Below, piece by piece: positions 31,901 to 42,749 of a stretch of 64,000 nt of DNA (position 1 is its first letter; every line of letters starts with the position of its first letter). The position numbers were made by a program, and so were the translations under genes. The DNA comes from Pachypanchax playfairii (lineage: Eukaryota; Chordata; Actinopteri; Cyprinodontiformes; Aplocheilidae), in contig SSNP01000137.1 of NCBI GenBank assembly GCA_006937955.1, forward strand, positions 1 to 64,000, given 5' to 3'. The notes beneath the pieces are model-generated. The model was not told the DNA's origin. It saw nothing but the letters and a program-made list of their open reading frames with translations, and made no database searches.

Positions 31901-32422
31901 ATGGATCTGGTTTCGTGGTCACTCAACGCATTGGACAAAGTTTTTTCGAACTTAAGGCTGAAAAAGGGGGAGCCGTCATGCCCGGAGTTGACATTCCCGG
32001 CCGGGTATATCATGGATTCCTGGGGTGAGTGGAAGATGGCATGCCTGTCTGTTCTGGCTGTCGAAGACGTGGAGGATGTCTACATATTTGGATTATTGAT
32101 CGTGGGGTACCTGCTGATCGGCGCTGGTGGTTACCTGATGTATCTACAAATTCTAAAGTTATGGATTGTATGGGCTGAATCTAGCAACACTCGGACTAAA
32201 AGATTGGGAGATCTGGATCGCAAACTGGATGTGGTCTCGGAGCAGTACCGCGACCAGCTGGCTGTGATTCTCGAACGGGACCGGGAGGTCCAGGAGCGGG
32301 ATCGTAAGCTGGCTGATGGGGTCCTGGAGCTGAACCGTAAACTGGGTGCGCTGCTGGATCTCACTGGAAGGATTGGTGCCACCTTGGAGAAGTTGCAGTT
32401 TCGGCTCGGAGTGGAGAAGTGA
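31901..32422 (+). CDS. Small membrane/coiled-coil ORF (173 aa), unknown function
   Basis: The ATG at 31901 has a good context (AAAATGG) and opens 173 residues: MDLVSWSLNALDKVF, an acidic/aromatic segment with WGEWKMACLSVLAVEDVEDV, one hydrophobic stretch of about 25 residues (YIFGLLIVGYLLIGAGGYLM) likely to cross a membrane, and a C-terminal third of strong heptad character (DLDRKLDVVSEQYRDQL, REVQERDRKLADGVLELNRK) likely to form a coiled coil. I do not recognise the family. It lies 110 codons after a broken THAP finger in the same frame, so it could be the end of a THAP fusion or the gene of a separate element. The lack of stops over 173 codons in transposon-rich DNA suggests real coding capacity. 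Confidence 0.5.
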   Translation: MDLVSWSLNALDKVFSNLRLKKGEPSCPELTFPAGYIMDSWGEWKMACLSVLAVEDVEDVYIFGLLIVGYLLIGAGGYLMYLQILKLWIVWAESSNTRTKRLGDLDRKLDVVSEQYRDQLAVILERDREVQERDRKLADGVLELNRKLGALLDLTGRIGATLEKLQFRLGVEK

Positions 32423-32499
32423 TTGATTGATTATTGGTACTATGCAATTTGGCCTAATTCGGATTATTCTGACTTTTTTCCACAATAGTGCATCATATG

Positions 32500-33191
32500 G
32501 ACAATGAGAAGCAGTTGCAATTCTTCAGCTTCGACGTAATCTCTGTTATCTCCTTTCGGCTGGCCTCAAGGCCAAAACACTAAATTCCTCCTGTGCGGCA
32601 GTAGATCTGAAGAAGCTTTTGACTGAAGACACTCTGTTGTTGAGTTACTGTGCTTTGAAGAGAATGATGAGGGTTTTCCATGATGATTTTCATTTTCTGA
32701 ACCATCCTCCTTTGAACAATCAACTCAAGAGACTCCAGATCAGTCCCCAGAACAGAATCAGCCCTCCTTATCAATCTGTTCAACCTCTTCAACCTCCTGC
32801 TCTAATGCTCCACCCCCAACAGGTGACTGCAGAGGTGAGCAGCTGACAAACTTCTTTTCTTTTGATGCTTATTTTCAAATCTCTGTCTGTATTGTTTGAA
32901 AGTCAGACAGACACTGGAGTCTGGGATATGCTCCTTTAGCCATGTCTCACTAAAACACCTGATGCTGCATTCCCGATACTCTGGCTGGGTCTTCAACAGA
33001 GTTTCAAGTTCATCCATTTTGTTAAAAAGAGATCTCACATTTGTCATTATGACTGATGGAAGTGAGGGTTTAAACTTCCTATTTCTCTCTCTTCGCTTTG
33101 CTCCTGCCCTGCATCCACGTCTTCTTCTTTTTATCTCATCAGGGATCCAGGGTTTCAATTTGAGGATTATTTGAGCCTTAGAAATGTCCAT
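32500..33191 (-). mobile_element. Internally deleted LINE (endonuclease start joined to ORF2 end)
   Basis: Minus strand: 33191-32870 gives RKFKPSLPSVIMTNVRSLFN, KMDELETLL and CFSETWLKEHIPD, the start of an APE endonuclease. Less than 100 bp on, 32792-32580 gives RLIRRADSVLG, DLESLELIVQRRM and QKMKIIMENPHHSL, typical of the far C-terminus of fish LINE ORF2. The RT between them is missing, so this is a deletion derivative. Confidence 0.7.
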
Positions 33192-33597
33192 TAACTGCTC
33201 TTTCTTGTAAATACTGTAGGTCTCTCATTGCCATGGTTATGCATCATAACCAGTGGCAAAAAAGTGACAAATCCAGGAAAAAAAAACTAAATCAGCACAG
33301 CACCCAAATCAGAATAAAGTATTTAAAAAAATATTTCCAGAAGAAAAAATGAGCAAGAAATACTCAAAAAGAATAAAAACACTTTGCATAAACTGTACCT
33401 TACTGTATAAACTTCGATTGACATTTCATTATGAAATAAATTGTCAATTCGTACTATGGCGGCATTTTTCATCAAGGCAGCATAAATCACCAGAACACCT
33501 GTTCCGGCTGTGACCGAAATTACTGAAGTTATTTAGTCAATTTTAAAGCCATCAGAGGCGCACAAAGTGATGTCTATTAATAATATCTAATGTCTAA
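33192..33597. other. AT-rich stretch, no feature seen
   Basis: No open frame, repeat end or RNA gene is recognised between the deleted LINE and the Harbinger remnant. Confidence 0.5.
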
Positions 33598-34005
33598 TGG
33601 TGCGTTCACACCGCCCAACGCGTCCAGGCAGCAAAACGCTCAAACAGACGAAATTTGCTGCTTGCACACTTTGCACAGACCGCGTCGGCACGTCACGTCA
33701 GTACATGACAGGCGGGCGGGGGGTTTCTCTGTTGCTATAGTTATTTACAACATGACAGATCATCTCAAGAGAGTGGTTTGGATTTATTTAATAAATAAAG
33801 CTATAGAACGTGGTCGTCGGGTGTATTTGCAGAGGTTGTGGATACACCCCATTGAGGCGATCTGAGTTTCATAAAGTATAAAACTGTTTACCTGGCACTC
33901 CAATATCCTCCGATATCTTCTTCCAGATGAGGTCACATCTTTTCCTGTATTTATAAAAATACAAAGACTGGTCATACTGTTCGTGGTGGTTACAAACAGT
34001 GATAA
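33598..34005. mobile_element. PIF/Harbinger transposon remnant
   Basis: GGTGCGTTCACACCGCCCAA at 33599 is a typical start for Harbinger-like elements in fish. On the plus strand, MTDHLKRVVWIYLINKAIE then LQRLWIHPIEAI resembles the N-terminus of Harbinger transposase. On the minus strand from 34020, EEKLIITVCNHHEQYDQSL, then KRCDLIWKKISEDIGVPG and a donor GTAAAC, fit the MADF/Myb-like accessory protein. Two divergent gene starts are the expected Harbinger plan. The core transposase is absent. Confidence 0.6.
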
Positions 34006-34060
34006 TCAGTTTCTCCTCGATTTTGAAATCAATTCATTCATTCATTCAAATCAATCAAAT

Positions 34061-35265
34061 GCACTCTGTTGGAATATTCATAGACTTAAAAAAAGCATTT
34101 GACACAATCAACCATGACATTTTAATCAATAAACTTGAAAGGTATGGGATCAGGGGGTTAGTATTGCACTGGGTGAAGAGTTATCTGAGCAACAGGAAAC
34201 AATTTGTGAAGGTGGGTGAATATTCGTCGTCGTGCTTGGACATTGCTTGTGGTGTCCCCCAGGGGTCAGTGTTGGGTCCAAAACTGTTTATTCTTTATAT
34301 AAATGATATATGCAAAGTTTCGAAAGTATTTAAACTAGTATTATTTGCAGATGACACTAGCATTTTCTGTTCTGGGGCTGATTTACACAAACTGCTGGGG
34401 AGGGTCAATGATGAAATACGCAAATTAAAAACGTGGTTTGACAGGAACAAATTATCATTAAATTTAAGTAAGACCAAATACATGATATTCAGTAACTGCA
34501 ATAAGAACATTCACACACATATACAGGTAGATGGGATAGATATTGAAAGGGTGTATGAAAATAAGTTTTCTGGGGGTTATAATAGATGAAAAGATTAACT
34601 GGAAAGCTTATATAAAACACATACAAAGCAAATTATCAAGAAGCATTTCAGTTCTGAGCAAAGCCAAACATATTCTGGACCACAAATCACTCCACATACT
34701 CTACTGTTCGCTCATACTACCATATTTACATTACTGTGCAGAGGTCTGGGGCAACACATACAAATGTACAATAAATTCATTATCCATACTCCAGAAAAGA
34801 GCCATAAGAATAATTCACAATGCCGGCTATAGAGATCACACAAATCCACTATTCCTAAAATCCAGAACATTAAAACTCACTGACATTATTCATTTTCAAA
34901 CAGCACAACTCATGTACAAAGCAACACATAAGGCACTTCCTGGTAACATACAAAAAATGTTTTTCAATAAGGATGGGAATTATGATTTGAGGGGGGAGCA
35001 CAATTTAAAACATCAATGGGCACGTACAACATTAAGAAGTTTTTGCGTTTCTGTGTGTGGAGTGAGGGTGTGGAACAGGTTGGGTGTGGCGCTCAAGCAA
35101 TGTCCAAGCATGATCCAGTTTAAAAAACAATATAAGAACATGGTTTTCACTGGGTACAGGGAAGAGGAAGGGGCCTTACCATCGGGTGTTTTTCAATAAT
35201 TCTATTTGTTACTTTTCTATCTGTTTATTCTCTTTTCTTGTATATGTGTTTAGTACTTAATTTAA
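34061..35265 (+). mobile_element. CR1/jockey-like LINE block, copy 1
   Basis: 5'-truncated ORF2 in two frames: 34065-34589 (DLKKAFDTINHDIL, GVPQGSVLGPKLFILYINDI, FADDTSIF) then 34543-35199 (GVIIDEKINWKAYIKHIQS, LPYLHYCAEVWGNTY, KRAIRIIHNAGYRDHT). A frameshift at KFSGGYNR, where KFLGVIID is expected, separates them. It carries RT motifs with an FADD active site but lacks the endonuclease. It is nearly identical to copy 2, which starts 1298 bp later and carries the same frameshift. Confidence 0.85.
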
Positions 35266-35286
35266 AATGCAAAATTTTTTTTTTNC

Positions 35287-36770
35287 ATCTAACCATTCAA
35301 CATCATTAGCACTTATAGAATCAATTGAGGAGATCACCAATGCCATAGATCATAAACTGCACTCTGTTGGAATATTCATAGACTTAAAAAAAGCATTTGA
35401 CACAATCAACCATGACATTTTAATCAATAAACTTGAAAGGTATGGGATCAGGGGGTTAGTATTGCACTGGGTGAAGAGTTATCTGAGCAACAGGAAACAA
35501 TTTGTGAAGGTGGGTGAATATTCGTCGTCGTGCTTGGACATTGCTTGTGGCATCCCCCAGGGGTCAGTGTTGGGTCCTAAACTGTTTATTCTTTATATAA
35601 ATGATATATGCAAAGTTTCGAAAGTATTTAAACTAGTATTATTTGCAGATGACACTAGCATTTTCTGTTCTGGGGCTGATTTACACAAACTGCTGGGGAG
35701 GGTCAATGATGAAATACGCAAATTAAAAACGTGGTTTGACAGGAACAAATTATCATTAAATTTAAGTAAGACCAAATACATGATATTCAGTAACTGCAAT
35801 AAGAACATTCACACACATATACAGGTAGATGGGATAGATATTGAAAGGGTGTATGAAAATAAGTTTTCTGGGGGTTATAATAGATGAAAAGATTAACTGG
35901 AAAGCTTATATAAAACACATACAAAGCAAATTATCAAGAAGCATTTCAGTTCTGAGCAAAGCCAAACATATTCTGGACCACAAATCACTCCACATACTCT
36001 ACTGTTCGCTCATACTACCATATTTACATTACTGTGCAGAGGTCTGGGGCAACACATACAAATGTACAATAAATTCATTATCCATACTCCAGAAAAGAGC
36101 CATAAGAATAATTCACAATGCCGGCTATAGAGATCACACAAATCCACTATTCCTAAAATCCAGAACATTAAAACTCACTGACATTATTCATTTTCAAACA
36201 GCACAACTCATGTACAAAGCAACACATAAGGCACTTCCTGGTAACATACAAAAAATGTTTTTCAATAAGGATGGGAATTATGATTTGAGGGGGGAGCACA
36301 ATTTAAAACATCAATGGGCACGTACAACATTAAGAAGTTTTTGCGTTTCTGTGTGTGGAGTGAGGGTGTGGAACAGGTTGGGTGTGGCGCTCAAGCAATG
36401 TCCAAGCATGATCCAGTTTAAAAAACAATACAAGAACATGGCTTTCACTGGGTACGGGGAAGAGGAAGGGGCCTTACCATCGGGTGTTTTTCAATAATTC
36501 TATTTGTTACTTTTCTATCTGTTTATTCTCTTTTCTTGTATATGTGTTTAGTACTTAATTTATCATGCAATTTTTTTTGTACTTTGTAGTTCATAGAAAT
36601 GAATTTTATGTTAAAGGAGAGGAGAAGAGGGGGTAGGATTAAATAAGCTTATGCTTCATCCTATTCCTTTTCGGACACATTAATGTGTATTATTGTCTTG
36701 ATTATTGTTTGTTTGTTTTTTTTTGCACTTGTTCGAAATAAAGCATTCAAATCAAATCAAATCAAACTTA
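35287..36770 (+). mobile_element. CR1/jockey-like LINE block, copy 2
   Basis: Same ORF2 part as copy 1, extended upstream (SLALIESIEEITNAIDHKL) and with a full 3' end: TTAAATAAGCTTATGCTTCA, TCCTATTCCTTTTCG and a (CAAAT)n tail at 36748-36770. Only a handful of substitutions separate the copies. A single N at 35285 sits just before this copy. Confidence 0.88.
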
Positions 36771-37994
36771 TGAAGCTTCAGAGCTATTGGCCGACGGAGC
36801 CTCACTCGTCTGCCCACCCAAAGAAGCATCACTGTTTAAACCAGTTATACCACTCTTGTTGCGTGGCTCATAAAAACGTCGCACATAAGCGCCCTCGGGC
36901 CAGATATCAGTATTGTACATTTCAGTCACGTCACCTCCCTCAGCAGTCACTTTAAACGAAGCAAATCTACTGTTAGCCGTGGCTATCCTTTGGCATACCA
37001 CCTCACAGCGCAACTGAGCTTGAAGATAGTCTGTTAGCGTTTGTGCATCTAAATCAGGCGAGAATTTGGAGGCGAAAACACTCACCAGTTTAGTTGTCAC
37101 TGTCTTTATATGGCTCGCAGCTCCAGTGCCCACAATTGCCAAACTCTTTCCAGGTTTCCTCGCTCCAGATGTGGTGGGGCGCGTCCCTGCTGCTTTAGCC
37201 TCAAGCTGTCGCTTTCCCCTTTTAGCCACCATGCTCCATTTTGGGGATCCTGGCACTTGTGCGTTTTTCTCAGCACGGGAAACTTCTCCATTGTTACTCA
37301 GGGAAAGGGCTTCTTCCTGATCGGCCTTCCTGTCACATGTTGTGGCACCCAGGGCCTCGCATGCCTCCACCGCATCCTGCGAAGCTCCACCGCCCGCCTC
37401 CAGCGGTGCCCCTTCGCGCGGGTCCTGCGTAGCATTCCGAGCCACCTCCACTGTGCTCTCCAGGCCGCTAACCCAGCGATTCACATCCGTAGCAATCACA
37501 CGTAGATTGGCACACACATCTACCTGGACTTGTAGCGCTCTCTTCATGGCAAACAAATCCACCTGAAGTTGCTCCATTTTCTTGAGCAGCCCACAGACAT
37601 CCAAGTTTGTGAAGCTCACAGGGGGCAGATTATCCAAATAATGAGAGACAAAATGCGGTACTTTCTCCCCACATTCATTTAACACTTTCAAGCAACTCTT
37701 TATATTGTTGCAGTCCTTTTGCGCTCCTTTATGGGCCACATTACACTGCGATGTAGGACAGAGTTCAAATATGACCCGCTTGGAGGCCTCTATCCACTCA
37801 AAGTTGAATGTGTTTGTCACCAGCAAAACAATTTTATCCTGGCTCAGAGTCCTAAACTTCACAACCAGAAAGTTTAGAAGCTAGTCCTCCACAATAATCT
37901 TGCCATCCACAGTCCTGTAGACTTCAGGTTTTTGTCTTGAACGGCAAAAAACAGGAGCAGAAGCGAGAGCGCACGCCACCTCCTCCGCCGCCAT
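36768..37994 (-). pseudogene. LINE ORF1 (409 codons, one in-frame TAG)
   Basis: The ATG at 37994 opens MAAEEVACALASAPVFCR, with a TAG at codon 38 (37881-37883). It then runs open for about 370 codons to 36768. The middle part is a likely coiled coil (GLLKKMEQLQVDLFAMKRAL). The C-terminal part holds FASFKVTAEGGDVTEMYNTD, IWPEGAYVRRFY, a pattern common to fish LINE ORF1 proteins where it helps RNA binding. No ORF2 follows. The element stops tail-to-tail against the LINE ending at 36770, and its 5' side touches the Tc1 at 38032. Confidence 0.65.
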
Positions 37995-38031
37995 TTCTTC
38001 TCCAATATGATGCTTGTCTATCATATATATA

Positions 38032-39633
38032 CAGTGGGGCAAAAAAGTATTTAGTCAGCCACCAATTGTGTAAGTTCTCCCACTTAAAAAGATCAGAGAG
38101 GCCTGTAATTTTCATCATAGGTATACCTCAACTATGAGAGACAAAATGAGGAAAAAAAATCCAGAAAATCACATTGTCTGATTTTTAAAGAATTTATTTG
38201 CAAATTATGGTGGAAAATAAGTATTTGGTCAATAACAAAAGTTAATCTCAATACTTTGTTATATAGCCTTTGTTGGCAATGACAGAGGTCAAACGTTTTC
38301 TGTAAGCCTTCACAAGGTTTTCACACACTGTTGCTGGTATTTTGGCCCATTCCTCCATGCAGATCTCCTCTAGAGCAGTGATGTTTTGGGGCTGACGCTG
38401 GGCAACACGGACTTTCAACTCCCTCCAGAGATTTTCTATGGGGTTGAGATCTGGAGACTGGCTAAGCCACTCCAGGACCTTGAAATGCTTCTTACGAAGC
38501 CACTCCTTCGTTGCCCGGGCGGTGTGTTTGGGATCATTGTCATGCTGAAAGACCCAGCCACGTCTCATTTTCAATGCCCTTGCTGATGGAAGGAGGTTTT
38601 CACTCAAAATCTTACGATACATGGCCCCATTCATTCTTTCCTTTACACGGATCAGTCGTCCTGGTCCCCTTGCAGAAAAACAGCCCCAAAGCATGATGTT
38701 TCCACCCCCATGCTTTACAGTAGGTATGGTGTTCTTTGGATCCAACTCAGCATTCTTTCCCCTCCAAACACGACAAGTTGAGTTTCTACCAAAAAGTTCT
38801 ATTTTGGTTTCATCTGACCATATGATGTTCTCCCAATCCTCTTCTGGATCATCCAAATGCTCTCTAGCAAACCGCAGACGGGCCTGGACGTGTCCTGGCT
38901 TCAGCAGGGGGACACGTCTGGCACTGCAGGATTTGAGTCCCTGGCGGCGTAGTGTGTTACTGATGGTAGCCTTTGTTACTTTGGTCCCAGCTCTCTGCAG
39001 GTCATTCACTAGGTCCCTCCGTGTGGTTCTGGGATTTTTGCTCACCGTTCTTGTGATCATTTTGACCCCACGGGGTGAGATCTTGCGTGGAGCCCCAGAT
39101 CGAGGGAGATTATCAGTGGTCTTGTATGTCTTCCATTTTCTAATAATTGCTCCCACAGTTGATTTCTTCACACCAAGCTGCTTACCTATTGCAGATTCAG
39201 TCTTCCCAGCCTGGTGAAGGTCTACAATTTTGTTTCTGGTGTCCTTTGACAGCTCTTTGGTCTTGGCCATAGTGGAGTTTGGAGCGTGACTGTTTGAGGC
39301 TGTGGACAGGTGTCTTTTATACTGATAACGAGTTCACACAGGTGCCATTAATACAGGTAACGAGTGGAGGACCGAGGAGCCTCTTAAAGAAGTTACAGGT
39401 CTGTGACAGCCAGAAATCTTACTTGTTTGTAGGTGACCAAATACTTATTTTCCACCATAATTTGCAAATAAATTCTTTAAAAATCAGACAATGTGATTTT
39501 CTGGATTTTTTTTCCTCATTTTGTCTCTCATAGTTGAGGTATACCTATGATGAAAATTACAGGCCTCTCTGATCTTTTTAAGTGGGAGAACTTACACAAT
39601 TGGTGGCTGACTAAATACTTTTTTGCCCCACTG
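38032..39633 (-). mobile_element. Tc1/mariner element, copy A (1602 bp, intact)
   Basis: Ends CAGTGGGGCAAAAAAGTATT and its complement, with inverted repeats of about 200 bp on each side, flanked by TA dinucleotides (38030-38031 and 39634-39635). It holds one transposase gene on the minus strand. Copy B at 43763 has the same length to the base. Complete ends, TA target duplication and an open transposase make this a candidate for recent or current mobility. Confidence 0.97.
38248..39270 (-). CDS. Tc1 transposase (DD34E), intact, 340 aa
   Basis: An uninterrupted 340-residue frame, the normal Tc1 length. The N-terminus is a paired-like helix-turn-helix DNA-binding region (residues 1-115: KELSKDTRNKIVDLHQAGK, SAIGKQLGVKKSTVGAIIRK) with a basic linker RSGAPRKISPRG. 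The catalytic triad is visible: WSDETKIELFG (first D), QHDNDPKHTA (second D) and PDLNPIENLWRELK (E, 34 residues after the second D). The GGGNIMLWGCFSARGPG loop is kept. It cuts at the inverted repeats and inserts at TA. All three acidic residues and both ends are present. Confidence 0.97.
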   Translation of the reverse strand: MAKTKELSKDTRNKIVDLHQAGKTESAIGKQLGVKKSTVGAIIRKWKTYKTTDNLPRSGAPRKISPRGVKMITRTVSKNPRTTRRDLVNDLQRAGTKVTKATISNTLRRQGLKSCSARRVPLLKPGHVQARLRFAREHLDDPEEDWENIIWSDETKIELFGRNSTCRVWRGKNAELDPKNTIPTVKHGGGNIMLWGCFSARGPGRLIRVKERMNGAMYRKILSENLLPSARALKMRRGWVFQHDNDPKHTARATKEWLRKKHFKVLEWLSQSPDLNPIENLWRELKVRVAQRQPQNITALEEICMEEWAKIPATVCENLVKAYRKRLTSVIANKGYITKY

Positions 39634-39639
39634 TATATA

Positions 39640-40304
39640 AATAAAACAAAGCTCATCTGATGAGGAAAACAGCAGCAGACAAAGGGGCTGTGCAGAATGT
39701 TTGTCATCAATATTCATATGAATAACCCAGTTTCATGTGTTTATCTTCCTAGTTCGTTTTAAAAGTTCGGCGCACGCTCAAGCACGCAAAAATTTTTTAT
39801 TTTTAATACGTTAACTTTAAACGAGCAAAAGACCTGCACACACCACAGCGGAGCCAAAACTACAAATTCCAAAAGGCTTCTTCAGTTGGGCCTCCCATAC
39901 GGGATGAGTTCCCCCCAGCCTTGATCCTGAGACCTAACTGGACAGCCTCTCTTCCTCTAGTCGCAGCTTCGACACTCCCGGAGTTCCACCTGGAGGAGAC
40001 GAAATCTCACCAGAAACTGCAGATTAAAAGAAATCCAACTGCTGTACCAAGTAAGGGATCAATTTCATCTTATCCGTGAACAAGCAGATTGTAAACATTT
40101 GTGCTGGTGACACTCTCAGAAATGCCCATGCTGATCATAAAGTTCTCTCTATCTCACTATTTCTCTGAAACAGTACATCCTTCTTGAGTTTAAAATTCTC
40201 TTTGTGGTTTAAACAGTAGTTCACCGTTTCCACACCCACTCTTACCAGTCTAGTTAATCTCTAGAGTCCTTAAACGTTAAGATAAAATAACAGCTGATCT
40301 TAGA
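39640..40304. other. Spacer without recognised gene
   Basis: Unique-looking sequence. A plus-strand stretch at 39850-40060 stays partly open and ends in a donor-like GTAAGG (about 40051), but shows no known domain. Confidence 0.4.
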
Positions 40305-41460
40305 GTTACTACTACTACTACTACTACTACTGTCATTTAGCAGACGCTTTTATCCAAAGCAACTTACATTGAGAGAACATACAAGCAAGAAATCAAAGAG
40401 AAGGAAACAATATAAGGAGGCAGACTGTTTGGAGTCCAGTTTAATTCCGACGCTGATACTTCAAGTGTATCAATTTTTTTTAAATTTTTTTTTATTGAGA
40501 GATAAATTCTCAAATCGCTATCATAAATCATAAATTAATCCTACATTAAGACTGAAAGTGTTCTTTAAAAAGGCGAGTCTTAAGTTTGCTCTTAAAAGTA
40601 GCTGCAGACTCTGAGGATCGGACCGAGTTTGGTAGGTCATTCCACCATCGGGGGATAACAGAGGAGAAGAGTTTGGAACATGATCTCATGCCATGTTGTG
40701 GTGGAAGCGCTAGGCGTCTTTCAGCGGCTGAGCGTAGCTGACGCATGGGAATGTAGGTTTGGATGAATGAGTGAAGGTAAGTAGGAGCTGTGTGTGTTAG
40801 AGTCTGGTAAGCCAGAAGCAGAGCTTTGTATTTGATGCGTGCTGCAACTGGAAGCCAGTGCAGTGAAATGAGCAGCGGAGTGACATGAGCCCTTTTGGGC
40901 TGGTTGAAGACCAGACGTGCTGCTGCGTTCTGAATCATCTGCAGAGGTTTAACCTAGGACGCCGGAAGACCGGCCAGCAAAGAGTTGCAGTAGTCGATCC
41001 GGGACAAGACCAGGGCCTGGACCAGAAGCTGTGTGGTGTGGTCTGTGAGGAAGGCTCTGATTTTCCTGATGTTGTAAAGCGCGAATCGACATGAGCGAGC
41101 TACGGAGTTAACCTGCTCCTTGAAGGACAGCTGGTTGTCCAGTATGACACCAAGGTTTCTGGCGGAGGTTTTGGGGAACAGCGTGATGGAGTCAAGCTGC
41201 ACGCTTATCTGAGGAGGTAAGGAGTTACTGGCAGGACAGACAATGAGGTCAGTTTTGGACAGATTAAGCTGAAGGTGGCGATCCCTCATCCACGCCGAGA
41301 TATCTGAGAGGCAGGCAGATATCCGCACTGAGACGGATGTATCGTCTGGAGGGAAGGAGAGGAGGAGCTGAGTGTCGTCAGCGTAGCAATGGTATGAGAA
41401 GCCATGGGAGCGAATGATCTCGCCTAATGAGGTGGTGTATATTACTAAGACTAATGTCAT
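40305..41460 (-). mobile_element. L2-type LINE 3' half with (AGT)n tail
   Basis: Minus strand from 41460: SYHCYADDTQLLLSF (RT active site), LNLSKTDLIVCPASNSLPP, LGVILDNQLSFKEQVNSVAR, LVLSRIDYCNSLLAGLP, then an in-frame TAG at about 40956. It goes on MIQNAAARLVF, LHWLPVAARIKYKALLL, WWNDLPNSVRSS, FKSKLKTRLFKEHF (to 40546). The 3' end carries GGATAAAAGCGTCTGCTAAA and a (AGT)n tail. It is 5'-truncated inside the RT and dead through the stop. Confidence 0.9.
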
Positions 41461-41640
41461 TTCTGGCTCTTAGCTTGACCCACTCGTTGATTCCCGTTAG
41501 TTGTTCTGGTTTGTTTATTTGTTGTTTATTATTGGTCTGTCTTATTTGTTGTTTAATAAATATTCACCATAATTTTCATTGGCCAGTTCAGTGAGTTTTT
41601 GTGTGTGATTTGAGTCCCTAACAGAAGTAGGACACACGAC
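41461..41640. mobile_element. Possible LTR fragment
   Basis: TTTGTTGTTTAATAAATATT followed by GAGTCCCTAACA looks like the polyadenylation signal and 3' border of a gypsy-type LTR. Neither the other border nor coding sequence is found. Confidence 0.3.
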
Positions 41641-41847
41641 CTCAGAATATGAGACTGACATAATTTAATCAATTATAATATTCTAATATTTAATTCCTTT
41701 TTAAGAAGGTGGTGCCCCTGGTAATAACAGATAAAGAGGTAAACATTCATATTTCTCCTACATATTGCTCCGAAAAAGGTCACTGACCATTTACCAATTT
41801 ACCTCTTCAGTCATGGTAATCTGTCGTGCTGGTTGTGTTTGTTGGAT

Positions 41848-41943
41848 GTAGCAACAGTAGCTAAGGGGGCGGGACTCGGCAAAAGGTCAATTTAGAGTCA
41901 CCAGTTGACCTTTCACCGAGCCCCCCTTAGTTACTGTTGCTAC
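41848..41943. repeat. Foldback element with about 40-bp arms
   Basis: GTAGCAACAGTAGCTAAGGG on the left is matched by CCCTTAGTTACTGTTGCTAC on the right. The pairing runs on through GACTCGG/CCGAGCC and AAGGTCAA/TTGACCTT with few mismatches, leaving a loop of about 13 nt. A small MITE or transposon hairpin that cuts off the adjacent Tc1. Confidence 0.85.
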
Positions 41944-42749
41944 GTCTTTCAGTTTCCTGGCAGAAGGAAGGAGGTTGTCGGTCAGGATTTCACGATACAT
42001 GACTCTGTCCATTTTCCCCGTGGTGTGGTGAATTTGTCCTGTGCCCTTGGCAGAAAAACACCTTCAAAGCAAACTGTTTCCATCTACATGCTTGAAGTTG
42101 GGTACAGTGATTTGAGGGTCATAGGCAACATTTTTCTTCCTCCAAACACGGCGAGTGGAGTTAATGCCAAAGAGCTCAATTTTGGTCTTATCTGACCACA
42201 GCACTTTCTCCCAGTCACTCTCTGAATCAGTCAAGTGTTCATTGGGAAACTTCAGGCAGGCCTGCACATGTGCCTTCTTGAGCAGGGGGACCTTGTGAGC
42301 TCTGCAGGATTTTAATCCATTGCGGTGTAATGTGTTTCCAATGATTTTCTTGGTGACTGTGGTCCCAACTGCTTTGAGGTCATTGACTACTCCTCCTGAG
42401 TAGTTTTAGGGTGATTTCTCACCTTTCTCAGGATCATTGTCACCCCACAAAGTGAGATCTTGCATGGAGCCCCAGACCGGGGTCGACTGACGGTCATTTT
42501 GTGCTCCTTCCATTTTTGGACAGTTGCACCAACAGTTGTCAACTTCTCTCCTGCTTCTTGCTAATGGTTTTGTAGCCCATTCCAGCCTTGTGCAAGTCAA
42601 CATTTTGTCTCTGACATACTTGGACAGCTCTTTGTTCTTTCCCATGTTGGAAAGTTTGGAGTCTGTTTGATTGATTGCTTCTGTGGACTTCTGTGGTCTT
42701 TTATAGAGGTGACTAGTGAAGACTAGAATCTTCAATGAGGGTGACTAAT

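Noticed and set aside
38621..39217. 198-residue plus-strand frame in Tc1 copy A (also at 44179-44775)
   Set aside because: Antisense of the transposase gene. It occurs in both copies because the copies are nearly identical.
39850..40060. Possible terminal ints15 exon or other host exon
   Set aside because: Reading frames do not match the expected Pro/His-rich INTS15 tail, and no acceptor in the right phase was found.
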